NCBI GenBank assembly: GCA_019322895.1
Contig: JAHWHZ010000001.1
Span: forward strand, 633,021-697,020
DNA: 64,000 nt
Source of the DNA: Candidatus Woesearchaeota archaeon
GTDB taxonomy: Archaea; Nanobdellota; Nanobdellia; Woesearchaeales; ARS49
Direction: 5' to 3'
Shown: piece after piece, positions 1 through 7,061 of the stretch
Position numbering within the stretch: position 1 is the first letter of the stretch
Layout of the letters: every line of letters starts with the position of its first letter
The notes under the pieces: generated by a model
What the model was told of the DNA's origin: nothing
The model's database searches: none
Seen by the model: only the letters and a program-made list of their open reading frames with translations
Made by a program: the position numbers and the translations under genes

Positions 1-10
1 AGCAATAAAA

Positions 11-62
11 AAGGCCGAGCTACAATGAACGTGCTTAGAAAGCGTGTCATTGTATCGGCCTT
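11..62. terminator. Bidirectional hairpin terminator
   Basis: The arms (11-34 and 42-62) pair over about 20 bp with small bulges around a short loop. An A-run lies just left (4-12) and a T-rich run just right (61-76), so each strand reads as a stem followed by U's. It would end the leftward RNA described here and any rightward transcript entering from outside the window. The two wobble pairs near the loop favour the plus strand for this stem only. Confidence 0.6.
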
Positions 63-1602
63 TTCTTTATTTTTTTGAGGATTTACAAGGCACACCAAGA
101 TTGGCATACCTCAACCCCGCTCAGACTTTGCGTCCTTGCTCGATCTCCCTTGGAGATGGTTAGACAATCAACCTGGGCCTCCTTTCCTTACTGCTGGCTG
201 CCTATCGATATGGCCAATGCTGCATCCTTGCAGCGGGGTTGGCATTTTTGCCAGTTTGCCTTCTGGTGCCGATACGTCAGGCCCACATCTTCTTTTAGGC
301 CTTCACGCGGCTCTTGGGCGTTAAGTTGAGGACAATCAATTTGTACCGTCCTTTCTGGCACAAAGCCAAAAATAATAAAATAATCTTGTGCGAGCTATTT
401 GCCCGTTATATTTAATAGCGAACCAGAATAACCAACAGGGTATTGGTAAAGGAAGGAAGCTTGCTGAACTTTTTCCCATTCTGGTTCGCCCGAATCTTAA
501 AAGCAGGCTGGTTGAAGAAATTGTCTGCATCGTATGAGGGTATTGGAGAAATTCAAGAAAAAAGGCACTGCGCATGAAGCAGTTGTAGGAACAGCGCCTC
601 ACTTCTTGGAATGGTCCAGCCTGCCTGTTATCCAGCAGCATTCCCGGCTCTTTCCTTAATCCATCCTGTTTCCGATACAGGTCTGGAGAAGTACTTAACT
701 TCCAGGCTGCCAGTGCTGGTTAATTTGTAAGGAGGGAGCAAGGATTGCTCCAAGCCCCCTCTGTCGTAAGACTTCGTTTCCTGTTCTTCTTCTTGATCTA
801 GAGAAACTGTCTCAACCTGGCCATAAGCCTCCTTCGTCGGCTCAAAAGAAATATTGCAATAGGACCCAATGTCCTGTAATCTTCAAAAAGCGGGCAAACC
901 TAAAAACAAGTTTTAGGCCCACCCGCCAGGTTCGGACTCCCACTAGGATATTATCCCAATGGGTTTGCTGCCAGAATCAACATCTCCCGCCTTTTACCTC
1001 AGAAGACTCCACTGGCAGCGGGCGGGCAACCGGATGGGTGGCCGGAAGCCCTAGGCGTGAATGAGGAGGTTAGGGTCCCTCTAATGGGTATAAGGAGAGC
1101 CTGGCGTGAGTGATCCGCACTCAGAGAACGTACAAGTACATTTTACAGCGCCGCCAGGCTCATTGTTTTTATGCGGGCAGGCTCCCCATGGGCCGAGGCT
1201 TTTCGGAGAGAGGGAGCCTGCCCTATGTAAGGGAAAGGAGTTTACAAAAGAAGCAGGGGTTGGCTGGCTTCCTACGAATCATCTCTAAGTCAGGAAATGG
1301 GGCCGTAGGCGTGGCAGAAAACCCCCGCTTTATTCTCAAACCACCTGCATATTTTAGAGAGGAGGTTCTCATATGCAGGCGGAACTGGTTAAAGTGGGCG
1401 GAGTCAGAGGCTGAGTTGTGACCCCGCCCGTGTAAGGGAAAAGGTGTAGAGGATTCAAGGAACTCGCCTGCGCAAGACAGTTTGCTTGGTCCTCAATGGA
1501 TTTCGCGCGGAAGGCCTGTTCGCGTTCCAGAGGACAGGAGACAGCTAAGCTGAATCTCCCCAAACCTTTGTGTCTTACGCAGGCGAGACGCGTTTTAAAG
1601 AT

Positions 1603-1816
1603 GCAGGCAGACTGTCCCGCATGTTTAGCAGCCTGCCTGCAAAGTCGTGCCTGAGTCCCACACGACTGTTTATACAAAAGGAGCAGCAGGCAGGTCGGCT
1701 CGCCCGTGGTGTGTAACCTGCCTGCCGCAGAGCGAGATGCTTCGAAAGCACCATCACTCGTCGCAAGTAAAGAAGCAGGCAGGTCGCTCCAGGGTGCTTT
1801 TTGCAACCTGCCTGCT
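1603..1816 (-). repeat. Three consecutive hairpins with near-identical GCAGGCAGGT stems
   Basis: Stems at 1603-1612/1631-1640, 1686-1695/1716-1725 and 1774-1784/1806-1816 use almost the same 10-bp arm, while their loops differ completely in sequence. The first has one pair that is A-C on the plus strand and G.U on the minus strand. Conserved stems with free loops suggest duplicated protein-binding modules inside the large RNA. A DNA role for the repeated GCAGGCAGG word remains possible. Confidence 0.6.
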
Positions 1817-1972
1817 CAGCTCGATTCAGAGGCCCCCCTCTGACAATCCATGCCTGCACACGGCGAGTATGGGCATCCCTTCAATCGACAAGGCTCCTTT
1901 TTTCAAGGTCTCCCTGACGTTAGATGCCCGCTGGCCGGCCGCACACTGCCCTGCACAGGTCTTTGATTCAAT

Positions 1973-2077
1973 AGCAGATCCGAAAATGGTAGGCTGTTTC
2001 AGATCTGCTTCCAGCGAGGTCCTGTCGAACCGTTTTTTTATAGCAGACCCGAAGCTCGCACTATCTTCAGATCCGCT
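1973..2077 (-). repeat. Tandem pair of paralogous 13-bp hairpins
   Basis: Arms 1973-1985/1997-2009 and 2042-2054/2065-2077 are the same hairpin twice, with unrelated loops. The first has one C-A pair and the second has three imperfect pairs on the plus strand. All four become G.U on the minus strand, so the second copy has diverged only in ways that keep a minus-strand RNA helix. Confidence 0.6.
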
Positions 2078-2326
2078 TGCATGTCAATAACCCATGCACT
2101 AACGAGGGTTTGGGTTAGAGGAAGTAGTGCACAGGTTTGTTTTGCAAAAGCAGGCCCAGAACCGTTTCCAGACCTGCCGAGAGGGGTCACTAACCCTTAG
2201 AAAGGGTATATTGTATAACCCGCACGCTTTTGGTAGGGTACTAGAATGACTGTTCTTGTCGAGCTAGCGTGCAGGTAGACAGTGAGATAGACATTCCATT
2301 GTGTTTCCCTCTTTTTCCGCGGTGTG

Positions 2327-2335
2327 TTTTTAAAG
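2327..2335 (-). promoter_or_regulatory. TATA-like box for the large RNA
   Basis: On the minus strand a TTTAAAAA core preceded by a purine-rich stretch matches an archaeal TATA/BRE. A start about 25-30 nt downstream (near 2305) falls just before the first stems of the structured region. Inferred from position only. Confidence 0.4.
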
Positions 2336-2375
2336 AAGTCTGAAGGGATTAACAATAAAACCTATAGAAAAAGGG

Positions 2376-2413
2376 GGTTTTCCGCAATTATTCGTTTTCT
2401 CGTCGATAACTGC
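2376..2413 (-). promoter_or_regulatory. Covarying hairpin element, copy 1
   Basis: This 38-nt element has the same geometry as 7062-7099: GGTTTTCC, an 8-nt arm, a 14-nt loop and an 8-nt arm. Arm pairs differ between copies in a compensatory way (two T-A pairs become C-G). The loop core TTTT-N-TCGTCG and the flanking GGTTTTCC are unchanged. It lies between the ATPase stop and the promoter of the large RNA. It could be a protein-binding site or an RNA control element. Confidence 0.55.
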
Positions 2414-2423
2414 GCTCGCGTTT

Positions 2424-4178
2424 TCAGGCTTTTATGGCTTTCTTGCCCAGGTCAGTAAGCTGGATAGTTTTCTTCCAACCTTTTTGATCCTTGGTTTCTG
2501 CCACTTTGACAAAGCCCAAGCTTACGAGTTCTTGTTTAAGCTTGTTTCCTTTCCGGGCTGACAAGCCAAGAGACTCGTACACTTTTGCGACACCCATTCT
2601 GGGTTTTTTGTTGCAAAATCTCAAAAATTTTTTTTGTTCTTTTGCTAGTTCGTAGGAATGTGAAATTGGTTTAGTTGTTAAATCAATAGCAGAGCCTTTT
2701 GTCTTCACTCCGCTTCTTTTGCATATAAGGTCAACCTTTGATAATTGCTTTTTAAGGTTGTTAGTATCGCATCTCTCCTTGAATAGTCTAAGTGATTTGT
2801 TTTCCTTTATAATGTTTTTCATTTTTTGGGCCAGTTCTTTGTCACTCACCTGTTGTTTTTTGATGCCTGACAAGGGTACTTCCATTTCAAATGGTGCAAA
2901 ATGCCTTTCTGCAAGCTTCACTATTGCAGTGCCTACTGGCAGCATTGTAAAGTAATTCCTGTTGTCCCTTATCTGCATCAGCCCTGATATGCAGTCAACA
3001 TCCTGTGGCAGCATCTGCTGGAATGCTATGTTGCATGCGCTGTTTCCTGCAACTACGTCGCTTAATTTAGAGATGTGTTGGTCAAGGCATATCAGGCTTA
3101 TTCCATATTCCCTGACTTCCCTGTATATCATCTCTGTGACGCTTTCTTTTATGAATGTGGTCTTGTCTTTCAGGAATATGTTGTGCGCTTCATCCACGAG
3201 TATTGCGCTCTTGAAGTCCTCTGTGCTGGATTCATCGCTTGCTTTCTTCAGCTTGTAGATGTATGTGAGTATGAATTCGCAGAAGAATTTCTTCTCTGCA
3301 TTGCTTAATGAGTTCAGCTCAAAAAGAACTCTTTTGTCAAGCAGGTCTTCTACTTTTAGCGCGTATTTGTCTTTGCAGTTCACTGCAGCGCCAAAATGCC
3401 CGAATGTAAGTGCGTGTGCTATCCTTAATGCGCTTGTTATCCACTCAGAATCACGGCCTTTTTTGCCTTTCATGTCAGCTTCTTTTTCTTCTAACCTGTC
3501 TTTTATCTGGTGCCATGTAGGGTAGTTCTTGCTGCCGTTATAGACGCCAAAATCCCTGAATGCCCTGTCAACTGTTTCTGTGAGTATCTTGTGCACTCCA
3601 TAGCTTGCAAAAAAGCTCTCTGTTATTAGGTCGCATAATAGGCCCACCCATTCTTTTGGATCCACTCCTGCTGGCGGCTCGTTTATGTTTATCCTGAATA
3701 AGTTGCTTACATTTGCATTTCCTACTGTGAAGCACAATAGTTTCTTGTCTTTTTTCAATAATGGCCTGAAGCTTCTTTTCCAGTCAAATACTATGAATGG
3801 CTTCTTTTTCTTGATTAGATCTTCGAGAATGATGAATGCAAGGTTTGTTTTTCCAGAGCCGCTCATTCCTGAGATGCACACGTGCCTCACAAAATCATGC
3901 TCCCTCAGGCAGAATGGATTGAATTTCTTTTCAGCATACTTGATTGTTCCCAGCGGGTATTCTCCGTCCAGGTTCTCTGGCGGCAGTAAAAGCACTTTTT
4001 CGTCCAGTAATGATGTGTTAAGCTTTTTCTCAAACAAGGCATGCAGTGCTTTCTCTATCTCTGCTTTTGTCTCCCTGTCGTCTGCAAGCTTGTATCTCAG
4101 GTAGATTGAGTCTACTTTCTTGCCCATTATTGGCTTTAGTTTTTTGCAGATTTCCTCTACAGTAAGCGCTCTCAGCAT
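2424..4178 (-). CDS. HerA/VirB4-type (DUF87-like) P-loop ATPase with C-terminal winged helix
   Basis: This 584-residue protein has Walker A GMSGSGKT (103-110), a DWKRSFRPL segment (about 131-139) typical of the HerA/FtsK superfamily, and Walker B ILVDEAH (325-331). The last roughly 95 residues look like a winged-helix DNA-binding domain. Enzymes of this type are hexameric motors that move DNA or protein in end resection, conjugation, DNA import or virion packaging. No TM segment is evident. It ends an operon with the coiled-coil gene just upstream (1-nt gap) and faces an array of tiny membrane proteins, which suggests a motor working at a membrane pore or assembly rather than repair. NurA, the usual HerA partner, lies 24 kb away. 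Confidence 0.75.
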   Translation of the reverse strand: MLRALTVEEICKKLKPIMGKKVDSIYLRYKLADDRETKAEIEKALHALFEKKLNTSLLDEKVLLLPPENLDGEYPLGTIKYAEKKFNPFCLREHDFVRHVCISGMSGSGKTNLAFIILEDLIKKKKPFIVFDWKRSFRPLLKKDKKLLCFTVGNANVSNLFRININEPPAGVDPKEWVGLLCDLITESFFASYGVHKILTETVDRAFRDFGVYNGSKNYPTWHQIKDRLEEKEADMKGKKGRDSEWITSALRIAHALTFGHFGAAVNCKDKYALKVEDLLDKRVLFELNSLSNAEKKFFCEFILTYIYKLKKASDESSTEDFKSAILVDEAHNIFLKDKTTFIKESVTEMIYREVREYGISLICLDQHISKLSDVVAGNSACNIAFQQMLPQDVDCISGLMQIRDNRNYFTMLPVGTAIVKLAERHFAPFEMEVPLSGIKKQQVSDKELAQKMKNIIKENKSLRLFKERCDTNNLKKQLSKVDLICKRSGVKTKGSAIDLTTKPISHSYELAKEQKKFLRFCNKKPRMGVAKVYESLGLSARKGNKLKQELVSLGFVKVAETKDQKGWKKTIQLTDLGKKAIKA

Positions 4179-4179
4179 T

Positions 4180-4599
4180 TTATTCCTCTAGAAGCTCAGA
4201 AACCATCTGTGTCTTGCTCTCAGTTTCCTTGAACTCTTTAAGCCTGTCTCTCAGCTCTCTCTTCAATATTGCAATGTCTTTCCACTTGTCTATCTTTTCC
4301 TTGACCTTGAACTGGTCCAGCTCTATCTGCTTCTGCCTTATTCGTGCTTTTTCCTGCTCCTCCATGTCAGAGGTGGAGAGAATAAGGTTGCTCAGGCTGG
4401 TCTTTATCTTGTCAGCTTCAGATAGAATTTGGCTGTGCAATTCTTCTCTTAATTGTATCTGTCCTTGGATATCCATTACAGCTTCTTTAGTCAGGTTGAC
4501 CTTGTCTTGCTGCATTGCCTCAAGAACTTTAGATACATCCTTTTCCTTCTTCAAAGAAGGAACCTTGATCTTGTCGATTGAGAATTTTTTCTTTTTCAT
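4180..4599 (-). CDS. Coiled-coil protein upstream of the HerA-like ATPase
   Basis: A highly charged, mostly helical protein of 139 residues rich in K, E and Q heptads and without membrane segments. I place the start at the ATG preceded by GGAAG. A GTG nine bases further out (4608) is also open. The 1-nt gap to the ATPase gene implies cotranscription, so it may be an adaptor or scaffold for the motor. I do not recognise the family. Confidence 0.65.
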   Translation of the reverse strand: MKKKKFSIDKIKVPSLKKEKDVSKVLEAMQQDKVNLTKEAVMDIQGQIQLREELHSQILSEADKIKTSLSNLILSTSDMEEQEKARIRQKQIELDQFKVKEKIDKWKDIAILKRELRDRLKEFKETESKTQMVSELLEE

Positions 4600-4610
4600 C
4601 TTCCACACGT

Positions 4611-4665
4611 ATTCCCCGGTATTCCCACGTTTTCCAAGGTTTAGGAATATACCGAATTATTTAAA
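4611..4665 (-). promoter_or_regulatory. Promoter with phased ATTCCC repeats
   Basis: Two abutting 10-bp repeats (4611-4620 and 4621-4630, plus-strand ATTCCCCGGT and ATTCCCACGT) are followed by an inverted, looser copy near 4643-4653. A TTAAAT TATA-like box lies near 4658-4665. The repeats sit between box and start codon, where a repressor or regulator would act. The same ATTCCCA word is phased near 44.7 kb. Confidence 0.45.
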
Positions 4666-4693
4666 TGTTTTTATTTTTCTATATAGAAAAGAA

Positions 4694-4729
4694 TTAAGAA
4701 AAAAAAGGAGGAATTTGAAGTTCCTCCTT
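4694..4729 (-). terminator. Terminator of the small membrane protein operon
   Basis: Read leftwards, a perfect 9-bp stem (4705-4713/4721-4729) with a 7-nt loop is followed by a run of about ten U's with a C (4694-4704). It lies 10 nt after the last small gene and separates that operon from the coiled-coil/ATPase operon. Confidence 0.7.
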
Positions 4730-4738
4730 TTGCCCTAG

Positions 4739-4879
4739 TTATCTTTTCCTGGCAAGCCTTGTGCTCCTCTTCTTGGCTTGCATCCCCCCATTCACGTATT
4801 TGAGCTTTTTCCTCTGGCTGTCCTCGATGGGTTCTCCCTTCTTCTCCTCAAGCTGCTCAACAAATTTGCGCTTTTTCAA
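4739..4879 (-). CDS. Small basic protein, last gene of the small-protein operon
   Basis: A 46-residue, strongly basic protein with no membrane segment, ending in a KKRSTRLARKR-like tail. The TTG start is preceded by AGGGAG at normal spacing. It is the only clearly soluble product in the operon and could bind nucleic acid or acidic lipid headgroups. I do not recognise it. Confidence 0.55.
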   Translation of the reverse strand: MKKRKFVEQLEEKKGEPIEDSQRKKLKYVNGGMQAKKRSTRLARKR

Positions 4880-4939
4880 GGCATTCTCCCTTCCCTTACT
4901 TTGAAATAAAAGAAACAATTCAAGCTAAGTCCTTTCCTG

Positions 4940-5245
4940 TTAGTGGTGCACAAAGGATATGACCAGCATCAGTGCCATTCCGACCAAAATGGATACTGAC
5001 GCGACTGCCTGCACCTGCCTTAGAAAGAATGCGAACTCTGGCGCGGGCGAGTTTCTGGCGTCTTCTTTTGTCCTCGCATTGCCCGCATTCAATGCAAGAA
5101 TAAGAATCGGCCCGTTAGTCATCAACAGCAGGAATGCCAATCCATTCTCCCCCGCGATGATTGCGACAATCGTGAGCGTGCTCAAGACAATCGCAGTGAT
5201 TGCAGCAAATCCTGCCAACACTTGTGAAGCCTTGCTTGTTGCCAA
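4940..5245 (-). CDS. Small membrane protein, three predicted TM segments
   Basis: This 101-residue protein has hydrophobic stretches at about 9-32, 36-53 and 77-97, separated by a charged loop. The TTG start sits 6 nt after GGAGGTG. It is the second largest product of the operon and, like the 116-residue protein, polytopic, so it could form the core that the single-span peptides join. Family not recognised. Confidence 0.7.
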   Translation of the reverse strand: MATSKASQVLAGFAAITAIVLSTLTIVAIIAGENGLAFLLLMTNGPILILALNAGNARTKEDARNSPAPEFAFFLRQVQAVASVSILVGMALMLVISFVHH

Positions 5246-5262
5246 GCCTCACCTCCTTTCTG

Positions 5263-5403
5263 TTACACACGCATTTCATTAAGATGATCCGCGACCTCAT
5301 CTATGAAAGCGCCTAAGAAAAGTAACGATAGATACCCGACTGCCAGCGAGACCAGAAGTGCTCTGCCAAGCAGACCTGAAAGTCTTTTGCCAAGCGCTTT
5401 CAG
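5263..5403 (-). CDS. Single-span membrane microprotein (46 aa)
   Basis: It has a short basic N-terminus (KALGKR), one hydrophobic span from about residue 9 to 33 and an acidic tail. The only start fitting the GGAGGTGAACC site is CTG, six bases after GGAGG. The other two frames are either closed or not hydrophobic. Its stop lies 18 nt before the next start. The CTG start lowers confidence, but spacing and composition match its neighbours. Confidence 0.55.
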   Translation of the reverse strand: MKALGKRLSGLLGRALLVSLAVGYLSLLFLGAFIDEVADHLNEMRV

Positions 5404-5421
5404 GGTTCACCTCCTTTCTTG

Positions 5422-5505
5422 TTAAGCTGGAATGTCGAAAAATGCGGCGGCAGCCAGGCCAATCCCGACTAATAACGCCACAATGATAAACAGTCCAACG
5501 TCCAA
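5422..5505 (-). CDS. 27-residue membrane microprotein
   Basis: Almost the whole peptide is one hydrophobic span rich in I, V, L, G and A, starting LDVGLF and ending DIPA. The TTG start lies 6 nt after GGAGG. Comparable minimal one-span peptides occur as holin-like, pilin-like or accessory subunits, but nothing here tells which. Confidence 0.55.
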   Translation of the reverse strand: MDVGLFIIVALLVGIGLAAAAFFDIPA

Positions 5506-5523
5506 GCCTTGCCTCCTTTCTTG

Positions 5524-5646
5524 TTAAAAAACTCCTAAGATGAATCCCAGGATTATGCCGGCAGTGCTCAAGAGCATTATTGCCAGGAAAATCCCCAACC
5601 AAAATGCTTTTTGGGCTTTTTTGTGAGCCAGTTCCAGGCCGTGCAT
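5524..5646 (-). CDS. Single-span membrane microprotein (40 aa)
   Basis: It has an ATG start after AAGGAGGTGAGC. The N-terminus carries histidine and lysines (about 1-14), followed by a hydrophobic span from about 15 to 40 that reaches the C-terminus. The positive-inside rule suggests the N-terminus is cytoplasmic. Fourth from last in the operon. Confidence 0.7.
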   Translation of the reverse strand: MHGLELAHKKAQKAFWLGIFLAIMLLSTAGIILGFILGVF

Positions 5647-5657
5647 GCTCACCTCCT

Positions 5658-6008
5658 TTAAGGCCTGTAATTCTGTGCAAAGTCCAGGAGTGTCCCCAAG
5701 GTTGCGCCGAACACTGCCACTGGTATGCCAATCAGCAGCAGTATAAGGTCTGCCTTGCTTAGGTCAGTCTGTTCATTGGAACTTTTGTTTGAGAGTTTGC
5801 CCCCTTTCTTTTTCTTTGGCAGTCCATTGCTGCATATGAATAAACTGCACAAGAATAAAGCCGGCACCACCAAGACAAACATGCCTGCTGTGATTCTTTC
5901 TGACAGCAGGACTTCTTTTGCGAAGACGGCTGTTTTGAATGCAGGAGTAATGATTGCCCCTGCCAGGATCCCCAGTAGGAATATTGTCGTGCTTATGCCC
6001 CGGTCCAT
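5658..6008 (-). CDS. Membrane protein with three TM segments (116 aa)
   Basis: Hydrophobic segments are seen at about 5-24, 40-60 and 89-107. A lysine-rich cytoplasmic-type loop (PKKKKGG near 64-70) separates the second and third. ATG follows AAAGGGGGTGAA. It is the largest product of the operon and a candidate core subunit. No family recognised. Confidence 0.75.
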   Translation of the reverse strand: MDRGISTTIFLLGILAGAIITPAFKTAVFAKEVLLSERITAGMFVLVVPALFLCSLFICSNGLPKKKKGGKLSNKSSNEQTDLSKADLILLLIGIPVAVFGATLGTLLDFAQNYRP

Positions 6009-6088
6009 TTCACCCCCTTTCAGATTTTTGCTACTTTCACGTCATCGTGTTTTTATTTGAGGTTTGCCTCCTTTCGATTAGGCTTTTT

Positions 6089-6271
6089 TCAGACGGCCTT
6101 TGTTGACGCCTTTTTGCCTTTGCAAAACTCCTGGAGCTGGTACAGGCCTTCCATCAGCAGGAGAAAGAGTATCACAAGCGGCCCCACTGTGATACAGAAG
6201 AAGAAGCCCCAGAGCAGTTTTGCAGGCTCTTGTTCAGGCGTTACGGTCTTGACAGGTGGTTCTTGTTTCAA
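6089..6271 (-). CDS. Single-span membrane protein (60 aa)
   Basis: A hydrophilic, proline- and glutamate-rich N-terminus (1-18) precedes one span (about 20-41) and a basic tail. The TTG start has GGAGGTAAC upstream. Between this gene and the next (6009-6088) there is another GGAGG without a usable reading frame, perhaps a relic. Confidence 0.65.
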   Translation of the reverse strand: MKQEPPVKTVTPEQEPAKLLWGFFFCITVGPLVILFLLLMEGLYQLQEFCKGKKASTKAV

Positions 6272-6284
6272 GTTACCTCCTTTC

Positions 6285-6431
6285 TTAGATTACTCTGAAG
6301 ATGAATAAGACCCACACGCTAAGTACGAATGCCCCCATTCCGCAGATGATTAAGGATCCGATGAATCGGCAGACTTTTGCGAATTTTTCTGGCAAGAAGA
6401 GCTCTGCCAAGCCCAAATCTTCGTTTGCCAT
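6285..6431 (-). CDS. Single-span membrane microprotein (48 aa)
   Basis: The N-terminal half (MANEDLGLAELF...) is amphipathic and the C-terminal half is one hydrophobic span (about 24-46). ATG follows AAAGGAGTCAAGC. Its stop lies 13 nt before the next gene, the tight spacing seen throughout this operon. Confidence 0.7.
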   Translation of the reverse strand: MANEDLGLAELFLPEKFAKVCRFIGSLIICGMGAFVLSVWVLFIFRVI

Positions 6432-6445
6432 GCTTGACTCCTTTC

Positions 6446-6556
6446 TTATGTGTTGGCGAGTGTGTTAAGGAACACCCAGGTGCCGATTAAGGCAATTACT
6501 ACGTAAGGAAGCAAAATCCAGGATGCGATTGCGCCTTCTCTTATTATCTTCTTCAT
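6446..6556 (-). CDS. Single-span membrane microprotein (36 aa)
   Basis: MKKIIREG at the N-terminus gives a positive cytoplasmic anchor before one span (about 11-31). The ATG has a strong AAAGGAGGTTGA site. Family not recognised. Confidence 0.7.
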   Translation of the reverse strand: MKKIIREGAIASWILLPYVVIALIGTWVFLNTLANT

Positions 6557-6568
6557 TCAACCTCCTTT

Positions 6569-6778
6569 CTAGCCTGCCGAACATACTCCACACAGTACGA
6601 GAAGACCTATGAGTGCGAGCAGTAGAACAAGGCACCCTTGTGCCAAAACGTCGACTCCGGTTGTCTCTTCATCCTCGTCATCGAAATTGTCTGGGTCTCC
6701 TCCCATGAACAAGATGAGTTTTCTTTCGTCTTTCGAAAAATCATTATCATTGCTTTTCGGCCTTACACCTTTTCGCAT
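6569..6778 (-). CDS. Single-span membrane protein with acidic soluble region (69 aa)
   Basis: Residues 1-45 are hydrophilic, basic at first and then strongly acidic (DNFDDEDEETTG). One cysteine-containing span (about 48-66) follows at the C-terminus, a tail-anchored arrangement. ATG follows AAAGGAAGTGAA. The acidic segment could bind the basic 46-residue protein of the same operon, which is speculation. Confidence 0.7.
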   Translation of the reverse strand: MRKGVRPKSNDNDFSKDERKLILFMGGDPDNFDDEDEETTGVDVLAQGCLVLLLALIGLLVLCGVCSAG

Positions 6779-6817
6779 TTCACTTCCTTTCTCTTATTCT
6801 GAAAATAGTTTAAATTC

Positions 6818-6976
6818 TTACTTGCAGGCCTGGTGCAAGAGGCCCATGAAGAACATGCTGAATGAGAATATCAGCGCTGTGATGACTGCTGTTTCAACGA
6901 TAAAATCCGCGATTTTCTTGTTGGTTTTTGAAAGGTCTTTTGTCCAATAATACCAGAGGTTGAACAATTGATCCAT
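6818..6976 (-). CDS. First gene of the operon: single-span membrane protein (52 aa)
   Basis: MDQLFNLWYYW at the N-terminus is aromatic and amphipathic, followed by a lysine-rich stretch and a C-terminal span (about 29-48). ATG follows GGAAAGGAGGTGAGAA. It heads the eleven-gene operon, about 50-70 nt after the likely transcription start. Confidence 0.7.
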   Translation of the reverse strand: MDQLFNLWYYWTKDLSKTNKKIADFIVETAVITALIFSFSMFFMGLLHQACK

Positions 6977-7005
6977 TTCTCACCTCCTTTCCAAGGTTTT
7001 CCCTT

Positions 7006-7019
7006 TAGAACTGGTTCTA
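7006..7019. promoter_or_regulatory. TAGAAC-TG-GTTCTA inverted repeat
   Basis: Six-base arms with a 2-bp centre lie in the leader between the likely promoter of the small-protein operon and its first gene. This is the size and place of a dimeric repressor site. Confidence 0.4.
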
Positions 7020-7061
7020 ATCTATGATTAAGAGCAGACTGCACTCTAGAATAAAGTTATA

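Larger units (their letters stand above)
5..2305 (-). ncRNA. Candidate giant structured RNA (about 2.3 kb)
   Basis: No reading frame here resembles a protein, and the base composition is visibly richer in G+C than the coding sequence around it, as RNA genes often are in AT-rich archaea. The stretch is packed with long stems: 113-121/232-240, 418-429/478-489 (12 bp perfect), 503-511/616-624, 890-905/911-926, 967-974/1012-1019, 1097-1106/1152-1161, 1175-1186/1212-1223 (12 bp perfect), 1344-1352/1371-1379, 1463-1479/1571-1587 (17 bp), 2095-2101/2125-2131 and 2222-2228/2266-2272. Strand: in eight stems the imperfect pairs are A-C or C-A on the plus strand, hence G.U on the minus strand. Start: about 25-30 nt after a TATA-like box at 2327-2335. 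End: the bidirectional hairpin at 11-62. I recognise no rRNA, RNase P, SRP or intron core. The exact ends are inferred. Confidence 0.55.

Noticed and set aside
75..2090. Open frames of 60-147 codons inside the structured region
   Set aside because: They overlap one another on both strands, run through perfect stems, have no ribosome sites and encode compositions unlike proteins (rich in Cys, Trp, Pro, Ser and Arg).
1..2310. rRNA, RNase P RNA, SRP RNA or group I/II intron
   Set aside because: I looked on both strands for the universal 16S/23S blocks, the RNase P conserved cores, SRP helix 8 and a group II domain V and saw none. A short GGCTTATGGCC-like string is not in an RNase P context.
2424..4178. 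Calling the ATPase the HerA partner of NurA
   Set aside because: It lies 24 kb from nurA, is operonic with membrane microproteins and a coiled-coil gene, and ends in a winged helix not typical of HerA; only superfamily membership is supported.
6009..6088. A twelfth small gene in the operon
   Set aside because: A GGAGG site is present, but every frame after it closes within about eight codons, so no protein can be supported.
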